Position numbers and translations under genes: made by a program
The notes under the pieces: generated by a model
Told to the model about the DNA's origin: nothing
Databases searched by the model: none
What the model saw: the letters and a program-made list of their open reading frames with translations, nothing else
Part shown: positions 23,817 through 31,966 of the stretch, one piece after another
Position numbering within the stretch: position 1 is the stretch's first letter
Layout: every line of letters starts with the position of its first letter
DNA from: Oscillibacter valericigenes
GTDB lineage: Bacteria; Bacillota; Clostridia; Oscillospirales; Oscillospiraceae
Assembly: GCF_021531915.1 (NCBI RefSeq)
Contig: NZ_JAFBIV010000021.1
Location: 1 to 36,600, forward strand
Direction of reading: 5' to 3'
Length of the DNA stretch: 36,600 nucleotides

Positions 23817-24023
23817 TCAAGCAATATTCAGGAATCTCTGCAATTCATCCCGGGGAATGCGAAGTTGACGCCCGATGCGAATGCTTCTGATTTGCCCGGA
23901 ACGCACCAGCTCATATGCTGTATTTCGTCCAATTCCAAGGGCTCTGCTTAGGTCCTCCACACGAAGAACCAAGGGGATGTCCTCCACATTAAAGTAATTC
24001 ATACGAGTCTGCTTTTCATTCAT
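23817..24023 (-). CDS. xis: Excisionase-type helix-turn-helix protein
   Basis: The 68-residue protein contains a MerR/AlpA-like winged helix of the excisionase family: VLRVEDLSRALGIGRNTAYELVRSGQIRSIRIGRQLRIPRDEL shortened here to its key parts LSRALGIG, AYELVRSG and IRIGRQLRI. Such proteins steer the integrase toward excision and often regulate the int promoter. A SD (AGGAGG) lies 6 bases before the ATG. It is directly upstream of int, in the order xis-int usual for Gram-positive elements. Confidence 0.88.
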   Translation of the reverse strand: MNEKQTRMNYFNVEDIPLVLRVEDLSRALGIGRNTAYELVRSGQIRSIRIGRQLRIPRDELQRFLNIA

Positions 24024-24159
24024 AGTAAAACCTCCTGGTTAAAATTTCTGCTGTTCTGCAGCAGGTTTCTTTGCGGTATAGAAGCGCAGGGAATTTTAGC
24101 TGATATCGTATTCTAAAGTTATAGTATATGTACGGAGAATGGCTCGATATCAGAAGGCA
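24024..24159. other. Spacer between excisionase and helicase-like genes
   Basis: This AT-rich stretch holds no gene. CTGCTG (24049-24054 region) and CAGCAG form a small hairpin with a 5-base loop. It should contain the xis-int promoter on the minus strand, but no convincing -35/-10 pair was found. Confidence 0.3.
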
Positions 24160-25902
24160 TCAGGCACACTGCGCTCCAGTGATATACCATGTGGTGTTGA
24201 TACCGCGCCCGCTGCGCAGAACGTGGTTGTCCTGAAACCACTCCTTTATCCGTGGGTCGGCGATCAAGTCCTTCCAGACTGCGGGGCTGATACCGAGCCG
24301 ATCCCGGAGATCAACCACGCGGATCCGTGTTCCATCCCAGGCCGACAGGAAGTCCATCAGCTTTCGAAAACTGGTTTGTCCGTTTTCGAAGCTGCGGCAC
24401 ATCCGTTTGCTGAGTTCGATACATTTCGGAAGGTCCTTGTACAGGACGGTTGTGCCAGGGATCCGTTTCTGCAGGATCTTTAGGACGGCGGGCGGAGGAC
24501 AGAAGAGATAGATCCGGATATCACCGTCAAAATCCGGGTTGCGCAGGGCGCTGCGGTAGATTTCCTGCTCCAGCCGGGCGGCCAGGTGGTGCGTCACATA
24601 GTCATTCACCAAGGGCAGAGACAGCAGGTTATAGTGAGAGCCATTCAGCAGATCCTGAGGAGACAGGGCCTGCAGCGCTGGGGAGACCTGCTCCTCGCCA
24701 AATGCCGCACAGGTGCATGTCAGATAGGTCTGAGGATCCAGGCGGGGATAGCCCAGCATGATCACATTGGTACAGTGGTTGAACATATTGGAGCCATTTG
24801 TGCCGCCCAGATATGGGATCGTAGGGCGCTCCCGGTCGGGCATGAGTGGAATCCGATTGAATTCTTCAGGCGGCAGATGCGTCTTCAGATAGTCTGCTAG
24901 TGGTTCGGACAGGTTTTTATAGGTGCAGAGGAATATGTCACCCTTAGTCTCCCGCAGGATCTCTCCGATGTATGTTCCGAACGCCTGGAGCTTCCAGCCC
25001 TTCTCCATGGCACTTTTGGAGACATTGAGGTCAGGGTGGTCATAGATCTCGTAGTTGACTGCACATTCGGCGTGCTCCGGTCGGCCCCTGAGAAATCTCG
25101 TGTGCTCCAGACAGCGGTAGTCTGCGTCAACTTCCGCAGTGGCGTCGAACAGGATGGTTTGACACTGCCCGTAGCAGAGTTTTGGCGGGGTGATATGGAA
25201 GATGCAGAAGCCGTTGGTCTTGCTGAAAAAGAAGGGCTTACCTTCATACACATAGGCCATGACATCGAATACCTCACGCAGGGATTTGGTAAGATACCTT
25301 ACTTGGCGGGACAGGAGGGCTTCCTGAAACTGATAGTAATCCCGGGCGTTTTGCAGTGCTTCATCCTGCGTTAAGGTACATACACCAACAGGAATGTCGC
25401 GTATACCATACTCCGTTGAGATACACAGCTTGCTGCGCAGAGCCTGAAAGATGCGTTCTACGCAGAAGCCAAGGCGCTGCTGAAGGCTGCGCACGGTGGA
25501 GTCCGTAGACTCCACTTTGCGGATCAGGGCGTTGAACTCGGTAGAGGCTTGGTCGATCAGGGGCTTGGTCAGAGTGTGGATTTGTGCCATCTGGTGCTTC
25601 TCGTCAAAAATGATGTATCGGCGAGGCAGGAGACGGCCATCCGGGAGGAGCCGATAGAGCAGCATGTCCAGATTGCCGCTGCTGCGCAGCATATAGAAAC
25701 GCTCCTGCGTAATGCCGACTACCAGTGCGGAGGTGGCTTTCTCCTGGAAAGAGAGAAGCTGGCATCCTAAGGAAAAGGGGCATTTGGTACGCTGGCACTC
25801 ATCGTAGCTGTGTACATTAGTGTTGCGGCAAAAGCCCATCTTCTGACCGGAGACACTCCAGCCCTGTAGGGCAATCATGGGCGGATCATTCTTCAATATC
25901 AT
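24160..25902 (-). CDS. XPD/DinG-like helicase protein lacking a Walker A region
   Basis: The product (about 580 residues) resembles the XPD/DinG group of superfamily 2 helicases. Four cysteines (FCRN, ECQ, KCPF, GCQ) near the N-terminus suggest an Fe-S cluster domain. IIFDEKHQM looks like a DEAH box with Lys in place of Ala, TILFDATAE resembles motif III, and FLCTYKNLSEPLADYL resembles motif IV. The expected N-terminal Walker A (GxGKT/S) is absent; the reading frame begins inside the end of the amidotransferase gene. The start is uncertain: ATG at 25902 or 25878, neither with a good SD. It may be the 3' remainder of a helicase gene after a deletion, so catalytic activity is doubtful. Confidence 0.5.
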   Translation of the reverse strand: MILKNDPPMIALQGWSVSGQKMGFCRNTNVHSYDECQRTKCPFSLGCQLLSFQEKATSALVVGITQERFYMLRSSGNLDMLLYRLLPDGRLLPRRYIIFDEKHQMAQIHTLTKPLIDQASTEFNALIRKVESTDSTVRSLQQRLGFCVERIFQALRSKLCISTEYGIRDIPVGVCTLTQDEALQNARDYYQFQEALLSRQVRYLTKSLREVFDVMAYVYEGKPFFFSKTNGFCIFHITPPKLCYGQCQTILFDATAEVDADYRCLEHTRFLRGRPEHAECAVNYEIYDHPDLNVSKSAMEKGWKLQAFGTYIGEILRETKGDIFLCTYKNLSEPLADYLKTHLPPEEFNRIPLMPDRERPTIPYLGGTNGSNMFNHCTNVIMLGYPRLDPQTYLTCTCAAFGEEQVSPALQALSPQDLLNGSHYNLLSLPLVNDYVTHHLAARLEQEIYRSALRNPDFDGDIRIYLFCPPPAVLKILQKRIPGTTVLYKDLPKCIELSKRMCRSFENGQTSFRKLMDFLSAWDGTRIRVVDLRDRLGISPAVWKDLIADPRIKEWFQDNHVLRSGRGINTTWYITGAQCA

Positions 25903-26794
25903 CCGTGGAAAACCCGGACTCCAGCAGACGATCCACCGATTCCGGCGAGAACCCATAGCAGCAGGCCACGGATTTCAGTTCGTCCAGATACTCCTGTTCT
26001 GCTGTCCGGGCCTTGCCAGTCCGCCTTACCCCCGGTGTCCACATGGGCCAATATCTCCAGTGCTGTGCAAGATGTGAAGCGTTAAAAGATGCTGTTGCCT
26101 GCTGACCGGATGCGGTGATCCTCAAAATATCTCCACAACCCAACTCGATACGCTCCGGCTTGCCGAGTGGCAGTTGTAGACGATTCAGTGCCCTTGCCAG
26201 AATAGCTTCCGTAGAAGCATACAGATACACGCCATAGCGGGGATAGTGGTACAGACAGAGGGGATTGTCTCCCTTCACGAAATAGAGGTTCTCCTGCTGA
26301 TCCAGCACCGTGAATGTAAAAGTGCCCTCGACTTGCTCCGCCATGTATTTCAGGCTGGAGAAGTTGAGGGCTTTTTTCTGCTCGATCAGCTGCACCGCGA
26401 TATAGCTGTCTGTTTCAATTTTGGTTTTCGGCAGACGGTTGGTACGGCGCAGGAGCTGGTCATTGTAGAGAATACCGTTGTGGGCCAGAGCAAACATCTC
26501 TCCAGCCGCATTCCCCAGGAACGGATGATTGTTTCGGTTTCTGCTGGCCTTTCCCTGGGTGGTCATGCGAGTATGACCCATGACGACTCTGCTATCCTCC
26601 GGAATACGGAAACGCAGCCTGTGAGCCTCCAGAGGGCGTTTATAGATGCTCAGGTGGTCATGGGTGCAGTAAGCAATCCCGGTGGCATCGGTGCCCCGTT
26701 CCTCGCATTCTGTTGCCAATGCAGAAAGAATATGGGCCTTTTCCTTGGCACTGAACCGTCCGTGACAGTCGATCATCCCAAATAAGCAGCACAT
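25886..26794 (-). CDS. Class II glutamine amidotransferase-like protein
   Basis: The 302-residue protein has an Ntn-hydrolase glutamine amidotransferase domain. Cys2 follows the initiator Met (MCCLFG) and would be the nucleophile; GHTRMTTQGK (73-82), NHP (89-91) and LAHNGIL (103-109) form the glutamine-binding loop pattern, and ETDS (127-130) is also typical. The C-terminal ~80 residues are not recognised. It presumably releases ammonia from glutamine; the partner is likely the amidoligase encoded just upstream, whose stop codon overlaps this start (TGATG). Amidoligase/amidotransferase pairs have been described in comparative studies, with unknown products. As the amidoligase is broken, the pair may no longer work. 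Confidence 0.78.
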   Translation of the reverse strand: MCCLFGMIDCHGRFSAKEKAHILSALATECEERGTDATGIAYCTHDHLSIYKRPLEAHRLRFRIPEDSRVVMGHTRMTTQGKASRNRNNHPFLGNAAGEMFALAHNGILYNDQLLRRTNRLPKTKIETDSYIAVQLIEQKKALNFSSLKYMAEQVEGTFTFTVLDQQENLYFVKGDNPLCLYHYPRYGVYLYASTEAILARALNRLQLPLGKPERIELGCGDILRITASGQQATASFNASHLAQHWRYWPMWTPGVRRTGKARTAEQEYLDELKSVACCYGFSPESVDRLLESGFSTDDIEE

Positions 26795-27565
26795 CAGACT
26801 TCCTCCTCGCTCTCCACCGGCTCATTGACATACAGCCGCCGCTCCTTTAAGTACTGCACCAGCTCAGGCTGCGTACAGCCGGAGACAAAGGTGGTCCAGG
26901 ACATGGCCTTGACCTGGTCATCGGTCAAATAAAGCGCCACATCACAGATCCGGTCAAGGAGCTGCAATGTGGCGATGAGGGTATTGTATTTGAGGGTCCC
27001 ACGGAAGATTCGGAATTCGATGGTATCCGTATTGGTGAGGTTTACGCTGGTATAGCGTCCGCCGTGGTAGCCCTTCTTGGCATGATCCAGCAGTTCTTTT
27101 GGCTGGTCCTTGTAGCCATAGCGGGTGGCCCAGCGTTCCAGCTGACGGGGTGTTCTGCGGCTGAATTTTAGTAACTCTTCCCAGTTTTTTTCAAAATAAT
27201 AAAGGATGCGGGCAATTACCGCATCCTGGGCTTCCTCCGTGTCGCCAAAGGCATCCCGGTTCACATGAACATGGAGACCACAGCGGGTAATCTTCATCGT
27301 CATCCTCATAGTAGGCATCATCAAGATGGATGATACGTCCGCAGCGTTCGCGGCTGGTATAGTGCCGATCATAGCAGGGCTGGCAGAGGGGCGTATTTTC
27401 ATCCCCGGCATTGTCATCCCGGTAGATACGCTCTCCGCAGCGGGAACAGATCACAGTCTCCTCATTGGCACAGCGTTCGCAAAGTGCATCGTCACCCACC
27501 ATGACGCGGTTCTCCAGTGAGTGCTCCTGTCCACAGTGACAGCAGGTAAAAGTTTCGGTTTTCAT
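26794..27565 (-). pseudogene. Zinc-ribbon amidoligase with internal out-of-frame deletion
   Basis: Frame 1 (from ATG at 27565) codes for a Cys-rich N-terminus with repeated C-x-x-C pairs (CCHCG, CERC, ICSRCG, LCQPCY, ERCG) up to IIHLDDAYYEDDDEDYP. Near 27290 homology jumps to another frame, which reads RCGLHVHVNRDAFG, then SVNLTNTDTIEFRIFRGTLK and ends NEPVESEEEV at 26794. These are the end parts of a known amidoligase (COOH-NH2 ligase) family with an N-terminal zinc-ribbon region. The central part, where the Glu and Asp-Gly-Ser motifs of the catalytic fold belong, is missing. The two pieces are in different frames, so no complete protein can form. It is followed directly by the amidotransferase gene. 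Confidence 0.7.
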
Positions 27566-27589
27566 ATCAATTCCTCCAAATATAGAAAT

Positions 27590-27616
27590 AGGCCCCGGGG
27601 AATTACCCCGAGGCCT
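27590..27616. promoter_or_regulatory. GC-rich hairpin upstream of the amidoligase remnant
   Basis: Arms 27590-27600 and 27606-27616 pair over 11 positions with one mismatch. It lies about 25 bases upstream of the amidoligase start and would be in its 5' leader. Terminator or attenuator function is possible; no strong T run follows on either strand. Confidence 0.4.
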
Positions 27617-27695
27617 TCATAGATATAATATATACGCGCCGATATATTCCGTATCAGAAATCTGATCGTGTGGCTATTTGATTGGAAATACAAAG

Positions 27696-27812
27696 ATGGA
27701 GTGTTTTGAAAAGCACAGTTTTCATTCACCGGTTATTGGCGAGGAGGAAAAGCTGTTCCTTACTTACCAATGTACATACTGCCAAACATATTTCACGAGA
27801 TTAAGAGATTGA
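27696..27812 (+). CDS. Possible 38-aa C-x-x-C protein
   Basis: An ORF from ATG to TGA codes for 38 residues: an N-terminal MECFEKHSFHSP, an acidic stretch and YQCTYCQTYFTRLRD with a zinc-ribbon-like C-x-x-C. The composition resembles a real protein and it lies in an otherwise empty 400-base region between the amidoligase remnant and the kinase gene. The SD is weak (GGAAA). No family is recognised. Confidence 0.3.
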   Translation: MECFEKHSFHSPVIGEEEKLFLTYQCTYCQTYFTRLRD

Positions 27813-27857
27813 ATTTGTATTCCCTATAAAAATATAGTAAAATATCAAGTATAAAAA

Positions 27858-27885
27858 TTGGTTTTTAAGGATTGCTTTCTATAAA
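27858..27885 (+). promoter_or_regulatory. Candidate promoter of the kinase/regulator operon
   Basis: TTGGTT (27858-27863), 16 bases and TATAAA (27880-27885) lie about 80 bases before the kinase start codon in AT-rich DNA. The stretch 27813-27857 shows nothing else. Confidence 0.45.
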
Positions 27886-27967
27886 GATCATGGATATATG
27901 TACCTGAGTTAGATTTTACTGTACCAAGGGGAACTGTAATATTGCCTCCCCGTGATGAGGTGGTTAA

Positions 27968-29434
27968 ATGAAATGGGTGCGCCCAAAATGGTATGATGTC
28001 TCCATTCAGGCTAAAAGCATTTTGTTGATGGGAACGATGTTAGCTGCAACTTGGATTCTGGTTGGATTAGTGGTTTTGCAGCTCCATACATTCAGCAGTA
28101 AGTCTTCAATCATCATGAATGAGTATATGGACATTACTGGCTTTATGGAGGCTTTTTCTGCGGAAAATGTGTATCTTGAAGCCTATATTCGCCCTGTACG
28201 ACCTATGAACGCCAGGGAAGATTACCTTGCCGCTGTCCATGACACAGACCACTGCCTGGAGGAATTACAGCCTGACTTACAGACAGACAGACGGGAGGAA
28301 TACGCCCTGAAGAGAGCCATTTGCAACGCAATGGAGCACTATCGAAAGTCCCAGGCCGCTTTGCTGGAAGAGGAGACTCCGTCACAAATGATTGAGCATT
28401 ATCTCTCCCTTAAAACGCAATCCACTTATATCGACGGCTATACCAGAGATCTGCTTCACAGTCAAATGATACAGGGCGGTGAACAATGGCAGGAGATCGA
28501 CGAAACAAATACCCGAAGCAGCAGCCGGTTTGTAATTTTCTTAATAATTGCCACCGCACTGATGTGCGTGGTGCTGTTGGTGTTCAACCGCAGTATTCTC
28601 CGGCCTCTGGCGGCGCTGGGGCGGGCGGCGGATATGATCGGCAACGGGCGGTATGACGCACCCCCGCTGATCGTTCGCGGTGATGACGAGTTGGGCCGCA
28701 CCGCCAAGTCCTTTAACCTGATGCAGACAGAGATACGCCGCACCATCCATGCGCTGGAAAAACAGTCCGAGATGGAAAAGCATCTGCTGGAAAAAGAGGT
28801 AGAGACGGCTCAGATGCAGAGAAAACTGCAGGAGGGGCGCTTTGCCCAGCTTCAGAGCCAGATCAATCCCCATTTCCTGTTCAATACCCTCAGCACGATT
28901 GCCGCGTTGGCGCGGGAGGAGGATGCACCTCTATCAGAGGATTTGATCCTGCGTCTTTCCAACTTTTTCCGCTACTCACTGGAGAGCGATGAAAAGGTCG
29001 TGACACTGGGGCGGGAGATCCAGCTTCTGCGGGATTATATGGAGTTGCAGGAGACCCGGTACGGGGAACGAATCACCATGGAAATACAGGAGGACACGGA
29101 ACTTTCCGACATTTTGGTGCCGAAATTTATTCTTCAGCCGCTGGTGGAGAATGCGATCCTCCATGGCTTGCGGGAGCGTGGGGGCCAGGTCCGCGTCCGC
29201 ACATTTCGCGGGAGAAAGGGAGTCGCCATCATGGTGACGGACAACGGCTGCGGATTTGATCCAGCGCAGAGCAGAGAGACTCTAGGGCGCCATTCAGTGG
29301 GGCTTTCCAATATTCGGGAACGGATGGAGCTGAGCGGTGGGCAGTTGGATGTTTTCAGCCGTCCCGGCATGGGCACCTGTGTGAGACTCATTGTGAGAGA
29401 GGGCGAGGAATATGTTCAAGATACTGGTTGCTGA
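27968..29434 (+). CDS. Sensor histidine kinase (YesM/LytS-type His_kinase family)
   Basis: The membrane kinase of a two-component system. The 488-residue protein has membrane helix 1 (about 17-39), an external sensor region of ~145 residues (about 41-186), helix 2 (about 187-207), a HAMP domain (about 208-262), a coiled-coil (about 262-292) and the His_kinase domain with QSQINPHFLFNTLS (His302 is the phosphorylation site). The HATPase part shows LVENAILHGL and DNGCGFD. The external sensor has no PAS or Cache motif that I recognise. It overlaps the response regulator gene by 23 bases. Position next to the TRAP operon suggests it senses the TRAP substrate or a related acid; this is inference. 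Confidence 0.92.
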   Translation: MKWVRPKWYDVSIQAKSILLMGTMLAATWILVGLVVLQLHTFSSKSSIIMNEYMDITGFMEAFSAENVYLEAYIRPVRPMNAREDYLAAVHDTDHCLEELQPDLQTDRREEYALKRAICNAMEHYRKSQAALLEEETPSQMIEHYLSLKTQSTYIDGYTRDLLHSQMIQGGEQWQEIDETNTRSSSRFVIFLIIATALMCVVLLVFNRSILRPLAALGRAADMIGNGRYDAPPLIVRGDDELGRTAKSFNLMQTEIRRTIHALEKQSEMEKHLLEKEVETAQMQRKLQEGRFAQLQSQINPHFLFNTLSTIAALAREEDAPLSEDLILRLSNFFRYSLESDEKVVTLGREIQLLRDYMELQETRYGERITMEIQEDTELSDILVPKFILQPLVENAILHGLRERGGQVRVRTFRGRKGVAIMVTDNGCGFDPAQSRETLGRHSVGLSNIRERMELSGGQLDVFSRPGMGTCVRLIVREGEEYVQDTGC

Positions 29435-30131
29435 AGACGAGCCCAAGAGCCGGAGTGCGTTGGTGTCCCGGTTGAGGGGAATTTTGGGCGATGCGGCGCT
29501 GATTGAAGCGGCGGCGGATGGGAATGAAGCTGTGGATAAAGCCCTGCATGTGCAGCCGGAGCTGGTTTTTATGGACATTGAAATGCCTTATAAAAACGGC
29601 CTGGAGACCGCTGCGGTCATCAAACGCCAGATACCGCAGGCCCATGTGGTGTTTTTGACAGCCTATGACCGTTTTGACTACGCAGTGGGGGCCATCCGCA
29701 CTGGAGGCGAGGATTACCTTCTGAAACCAGTTGGCGAAACGGAACTGCGGGAGATTCTGCAAAAGTTTTTTCATGTAGAGACGGATACCGCCCGGCCAGC
29801 GTCTCCCTTTGAAGCCGAGTTGACTGTATGGGTGCAGCAGCATTATGCGGAGGATATGGCCCTGGAAGACGCAGCTGAGAGCATGGGTATGAGCCCGTTT
29901 TATTTCTCGCGGCAGGTAAAGGCTGTTACAGGAAAAAACTTTTTGGATTTCTTTACCTCCTACCGCATCGAAAAGGCAAAAAAGCGGCTGGCGTCCACAG
30001 AACTTTCCGTCAGTGAGGTGGGGCGGTCCGTAGGGTATCCCGATGCTAACTATTTCACAAAGGTATTTAAACGGTCTGTCGGCTGTACACCAACAGCTTA
30101 CCGAAATACGATGACGCAGTCCTCAATATAG
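29412..30131 (+). CDS. Response regulator with AraC-type DNA-binding domain (YesN-like)
   Basis: The 239-residue protein has a receiver domain (1-115) with the acidic pair Glu8-Asp9, phospho-acceptor Asp55 (LVFMDIEMP) and Lys105 (LLKP). A C-terminal AraC/XylS domain with two helix-turn-helix units (about 135-235) shows LEDAAESMGMSPFYFSR and SVSEVGRSVGYPDANYFTKVFK. It overlaps the kinase gene by 23 bases. It probably activates the TRAP operon, which starts 190 bases downstream behind a terminator and its own promoter. Confidence 0.93.
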   Translation: MFKILVAEDEPKSRSALVSRLRGILGDAALIEAAADGNEAVDKALHVQPELVFMDIEMPYKNGLETAAVIKRQIPQAHVVFLTAYDRFDYAVGAIRTGGEDYLLKPVGETELREILQKFFHVETDTARPASPFEAELTVWVQQHYAEDMALEDAAESMGMSPFYFSRQVKAVTGKNFLDFFTSYRIEKAKKRLASTELSVSEVGRSVGYPDANYFTKVFKRSVGCTPTAYRNTMTQSSI

Positions 30132-30135
30132 GCAC

Positions 30136-30171
30136 ACAACAGCAGGTGAAATGCCTGCTGTTGTCAGTTTT
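30136..30171 (+). terminator. Terminator of the two-component operon
   Basis: A perfect 11-bp stem (30136-30146 with 30154-30164) with a 7-base loop is followed by CAGTTTT. Confidence 0.8.
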
Positions 30172-30221
30172 GCACAAATTTGAGGGCGCCATTTTGAACA
30201 CCGAAAAAAAATCAACAGCGC

Positions 30222-30268
30222 AATCGCAAAACTTTACGATTTCTTAATATTTTGTTCTCAGATACAAT
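30222..30268 (+). promoter_or_regulatory. Promoter region of the TRAP operon with an inverted repeat
   Basis: TTCTTA (30241-30246), 16 bases and TACAAT (30263-30268) make a candidate promoter about 55 bases before dctP. AATCG (30222-30226) and CGATT (30238-30242), with an 11-base gap, form an inverted repeat touching the -35 box. The poor -35 box and the nearby repeat would suit an activator such as the AraC-type regulator. The assignment is inferred. Confidence 0.4.
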
Positions 30269-30324
30269 AATAATACAGAAAAGCCTTCGTCAAAAGGCAA
30301 ATAAAGTAGAATGGAGAAGAGAAG

Positions 30325-31380
30325 ATGAAAAAGTTCCTTACATCCCTTCTGGCTGTCGTCATGCTGCTGAGCCTGTGCGCTGGTTGCGGCAGCAGCGAAA
30401 AGCCCGCCGAGACCACCGAGAAGCCCGCTGAGACCACTGAGACCCCCGCTGCGGAGACTCCCGCCGAGTCCGTTGTTCTGCGTCTGGCCAACAGCCATAA
30501 CGCCGAGCACATCACCAGCCAGGCCTGCCAGATGTTCGCCGACCTGGTGAACGAGAAGACCAACGGCCGCATCACCATCGAGTGCCACTTCGCCGGTGAG
30601 CTGGGCGATGAGCGCTCCACCATCGAGCAGTGCCAGTTTGGCGGCTTGGATTTCACTCGCGTGTCTTCCGGCGCTTCTGCTGAGTTCGCCCCTCTGATGA
30701 ACGCCCTCCAGATGCCCTATGAGTACACCAGCGTTGATCACCTGTTCGAGGTTCTGAACGGTGAGATCGGTCAGGAAGTCTTTGAGACCTTCAAGGATAA
30801 CAACCTGGTGGGCATCACCTACATCCATCCCGGTTCCCGTAACTTCTTCAACGCCAAGAAGGAAATTCACACCCCCGCTGATCTGGCCGGTATGAAGATC
30901 CGTGTGTCCCAATCCGACCTGATGCTGGCTCTGATGGACTCTCTGGGCAGCAACGGTGTCGGCCTGCCCTTCAATGACACCTACTCCGCCATCCAGACCG
31001 GCGTTGTGGACGGCGCTGAGAACAACATGACCTCTTATATCGAGATGTCCTTCTGGGAGGTCGCTCCCTACTGGACCTATGACGGTCACTCCTACATGCC
31101 TGACATGATCCTGGCCTCCAAGCAGACCATGGACAAGCTGTCCGCTGAGGATCAGCAGATCATCTTCGACTGCGCCAAGGAAGCTCAGGTTTGGCACCGT
31201 GACGCCTGGGAAGAGTCCGAGGCTAAGAATGCCAAGATCGCTGAAGAGAAGGGCTGCACCCTCACCACTCTGACCGACGAAGAGGTCAAGGCATTCCAGG
31301 ATGCTGTCGCTCCCATGTATGATTCCTTCCTGAACGCTGAGCAGAAGGCCATCGTGGAGCGTGTCCAGGCTCTGGGCTGA
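30325..31380 (+). CDS. dctP: TRAP transporter solute-binding lipoprotein (DctP family)
   Basis: Captures an organic acid outside the membrane and delivers it to DctQM. The 351-residue protein has a lipoprotein signal ending CAGC (Cys21), then a Glu/Pro/Thr repeat linker (about 24-50, with repeats of EKPAETT) and a DctP domain. MKIRVSQSDL contains the Arg that in this family binds the substrate carboxylate; NALQMPYEYTS, GSRNFFNAKK and FWEVAPYW are also family-like. A good SD (GGAGAAGAG) precedes the ATG. A hairpin follows before dctQ, which usually keeps the binding protein in excess. The substrate cannot be named from sequence. Confidence 0.93.
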   Translation: MKKFLTSLLAVVMLLSLCAGCGSSEKPAETTEKPAETTETPAAETPAESVVLRLANSHNAEHITSQACQMFADLVNEKTNGRITIECHFAGELGDERSTIEQCQFGGLDFTRVSSGASAEFAPLMNALQMPYEYTSVDHLFEVLNGEIGQEVFETFKDNNLVGITYIHPGSRNFFNAKKEIHTPADLAGMKIRVSQSDLMLALMDSLGSNGVGLPFNDTYSAIQTGVVDGAENNMTSYIEMSFWEVAPYWTYDGHSYMPDMILASKQTMDKLSAEDQQIIFDCAKEAQVWHRDAWEESEAKNAKIAEEKGCTLTTLTDEEVKAFQDAVAPMYDSFLNAEQKAIVERVQALG

Positions 31381-31392
31381 TTCACGCTGAAC

Positions 31393-31423
31393 AAGGGACG
31401 GCCTTCAATGGCCGTCCCTTATT
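31393..31423 (+). terminator. Partial terminator between dctP and dctQ
   Basis: A perfect 11-bp stem (31393-31403 with 31410-31420) is followed by ATTTAT. It probably reduces rather than stops transcription into dctQM. Confidence 0.6.
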
Positions 31424-31447
31424 TATCATCTGGAAAGGAGATCATCT

Positions 31448-31966
31448 ATGTCTTTTTTACGAAAAGCCTGCCGCTTTCTGTTCAAAGCGCTGGAATGGTT
31501 CGCAATGATCTGCATGGTGTGCCTGACGATCATCGTCTTTACCGACGTGATCCTGCGCTACATCTTCAAGCGTGGCTTTGCTTGGACGCAGGAGATCGCC
31601 ACACTGATGCTGGTCTGGTTCAGCCTGATCGGCATGGCCATTGGCGTGTTGGAGAAGATCCACATTAGCATTGAGATGTTTACCAGCAAACTCCCTGACA
31701 AGGCGTTGAGCGTGTTGGAATCCATCAACCACCTGCTCATTGCCGTATTCGGTGGCTGCATGGTATACTTTGGCCTGATTATCATGAATATGACCAAAAT
31801 GTCCACGCTGCCTGCCACCAAGATGCCGAGTTCAGTACTGTATGTCATCTTGCCTCTGTCCGGCCTTTTAGTTCTGGTAAATGCGATTCTGGTGGCGGCA
31901 AAGCAGGATAAAAAGCTCTTTGCCGACGAAAACAGTCAAGCTGGGGAGGATATGACCAATGCCTGA
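31448..31966 (+). CDS. dctQ: TRAP transporter small membrane subunit (DctQ family)
   Basis: The 172-residue protein has four membrane helices. FTDVILRYIFKRGFAWTQEIATLMLVWFSLIGMAIG is the conserved DctQ core (shown by its parts DVILRYIFKRGFAW and EIATLMLVW). It forms the membrane complex with DctM. A strong SD (GGAAAGGAG) lies 7 bases before the ATG. It overlaps dctM by 8 bases. Confidence 0.93.
   Translation: MSFLRKACRFLFKALEWFAMICMVCLTIIVFTDVILRYIFKRGFAWTQEIATLMLVWFSLIGMAIGVLEKIHISIEMFTSKLPDKALSVLESINHLLIAVFGGCMVYFGLIIMNMTKMSTLPATKMPSSVLYVILPLSGLLVLVNAILVAAKQDKKLFADENSQAGEDMTNA

Noticed and set aside
30388..30480. Short direct repeats at the 5' part of dctP that could look like a repeat array
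   Set aside because: They are in-frame codon repeats for the Glu/Pro/Thr linker of a lipoprotein, without spacers; not CRISPR or a mobile repeat.
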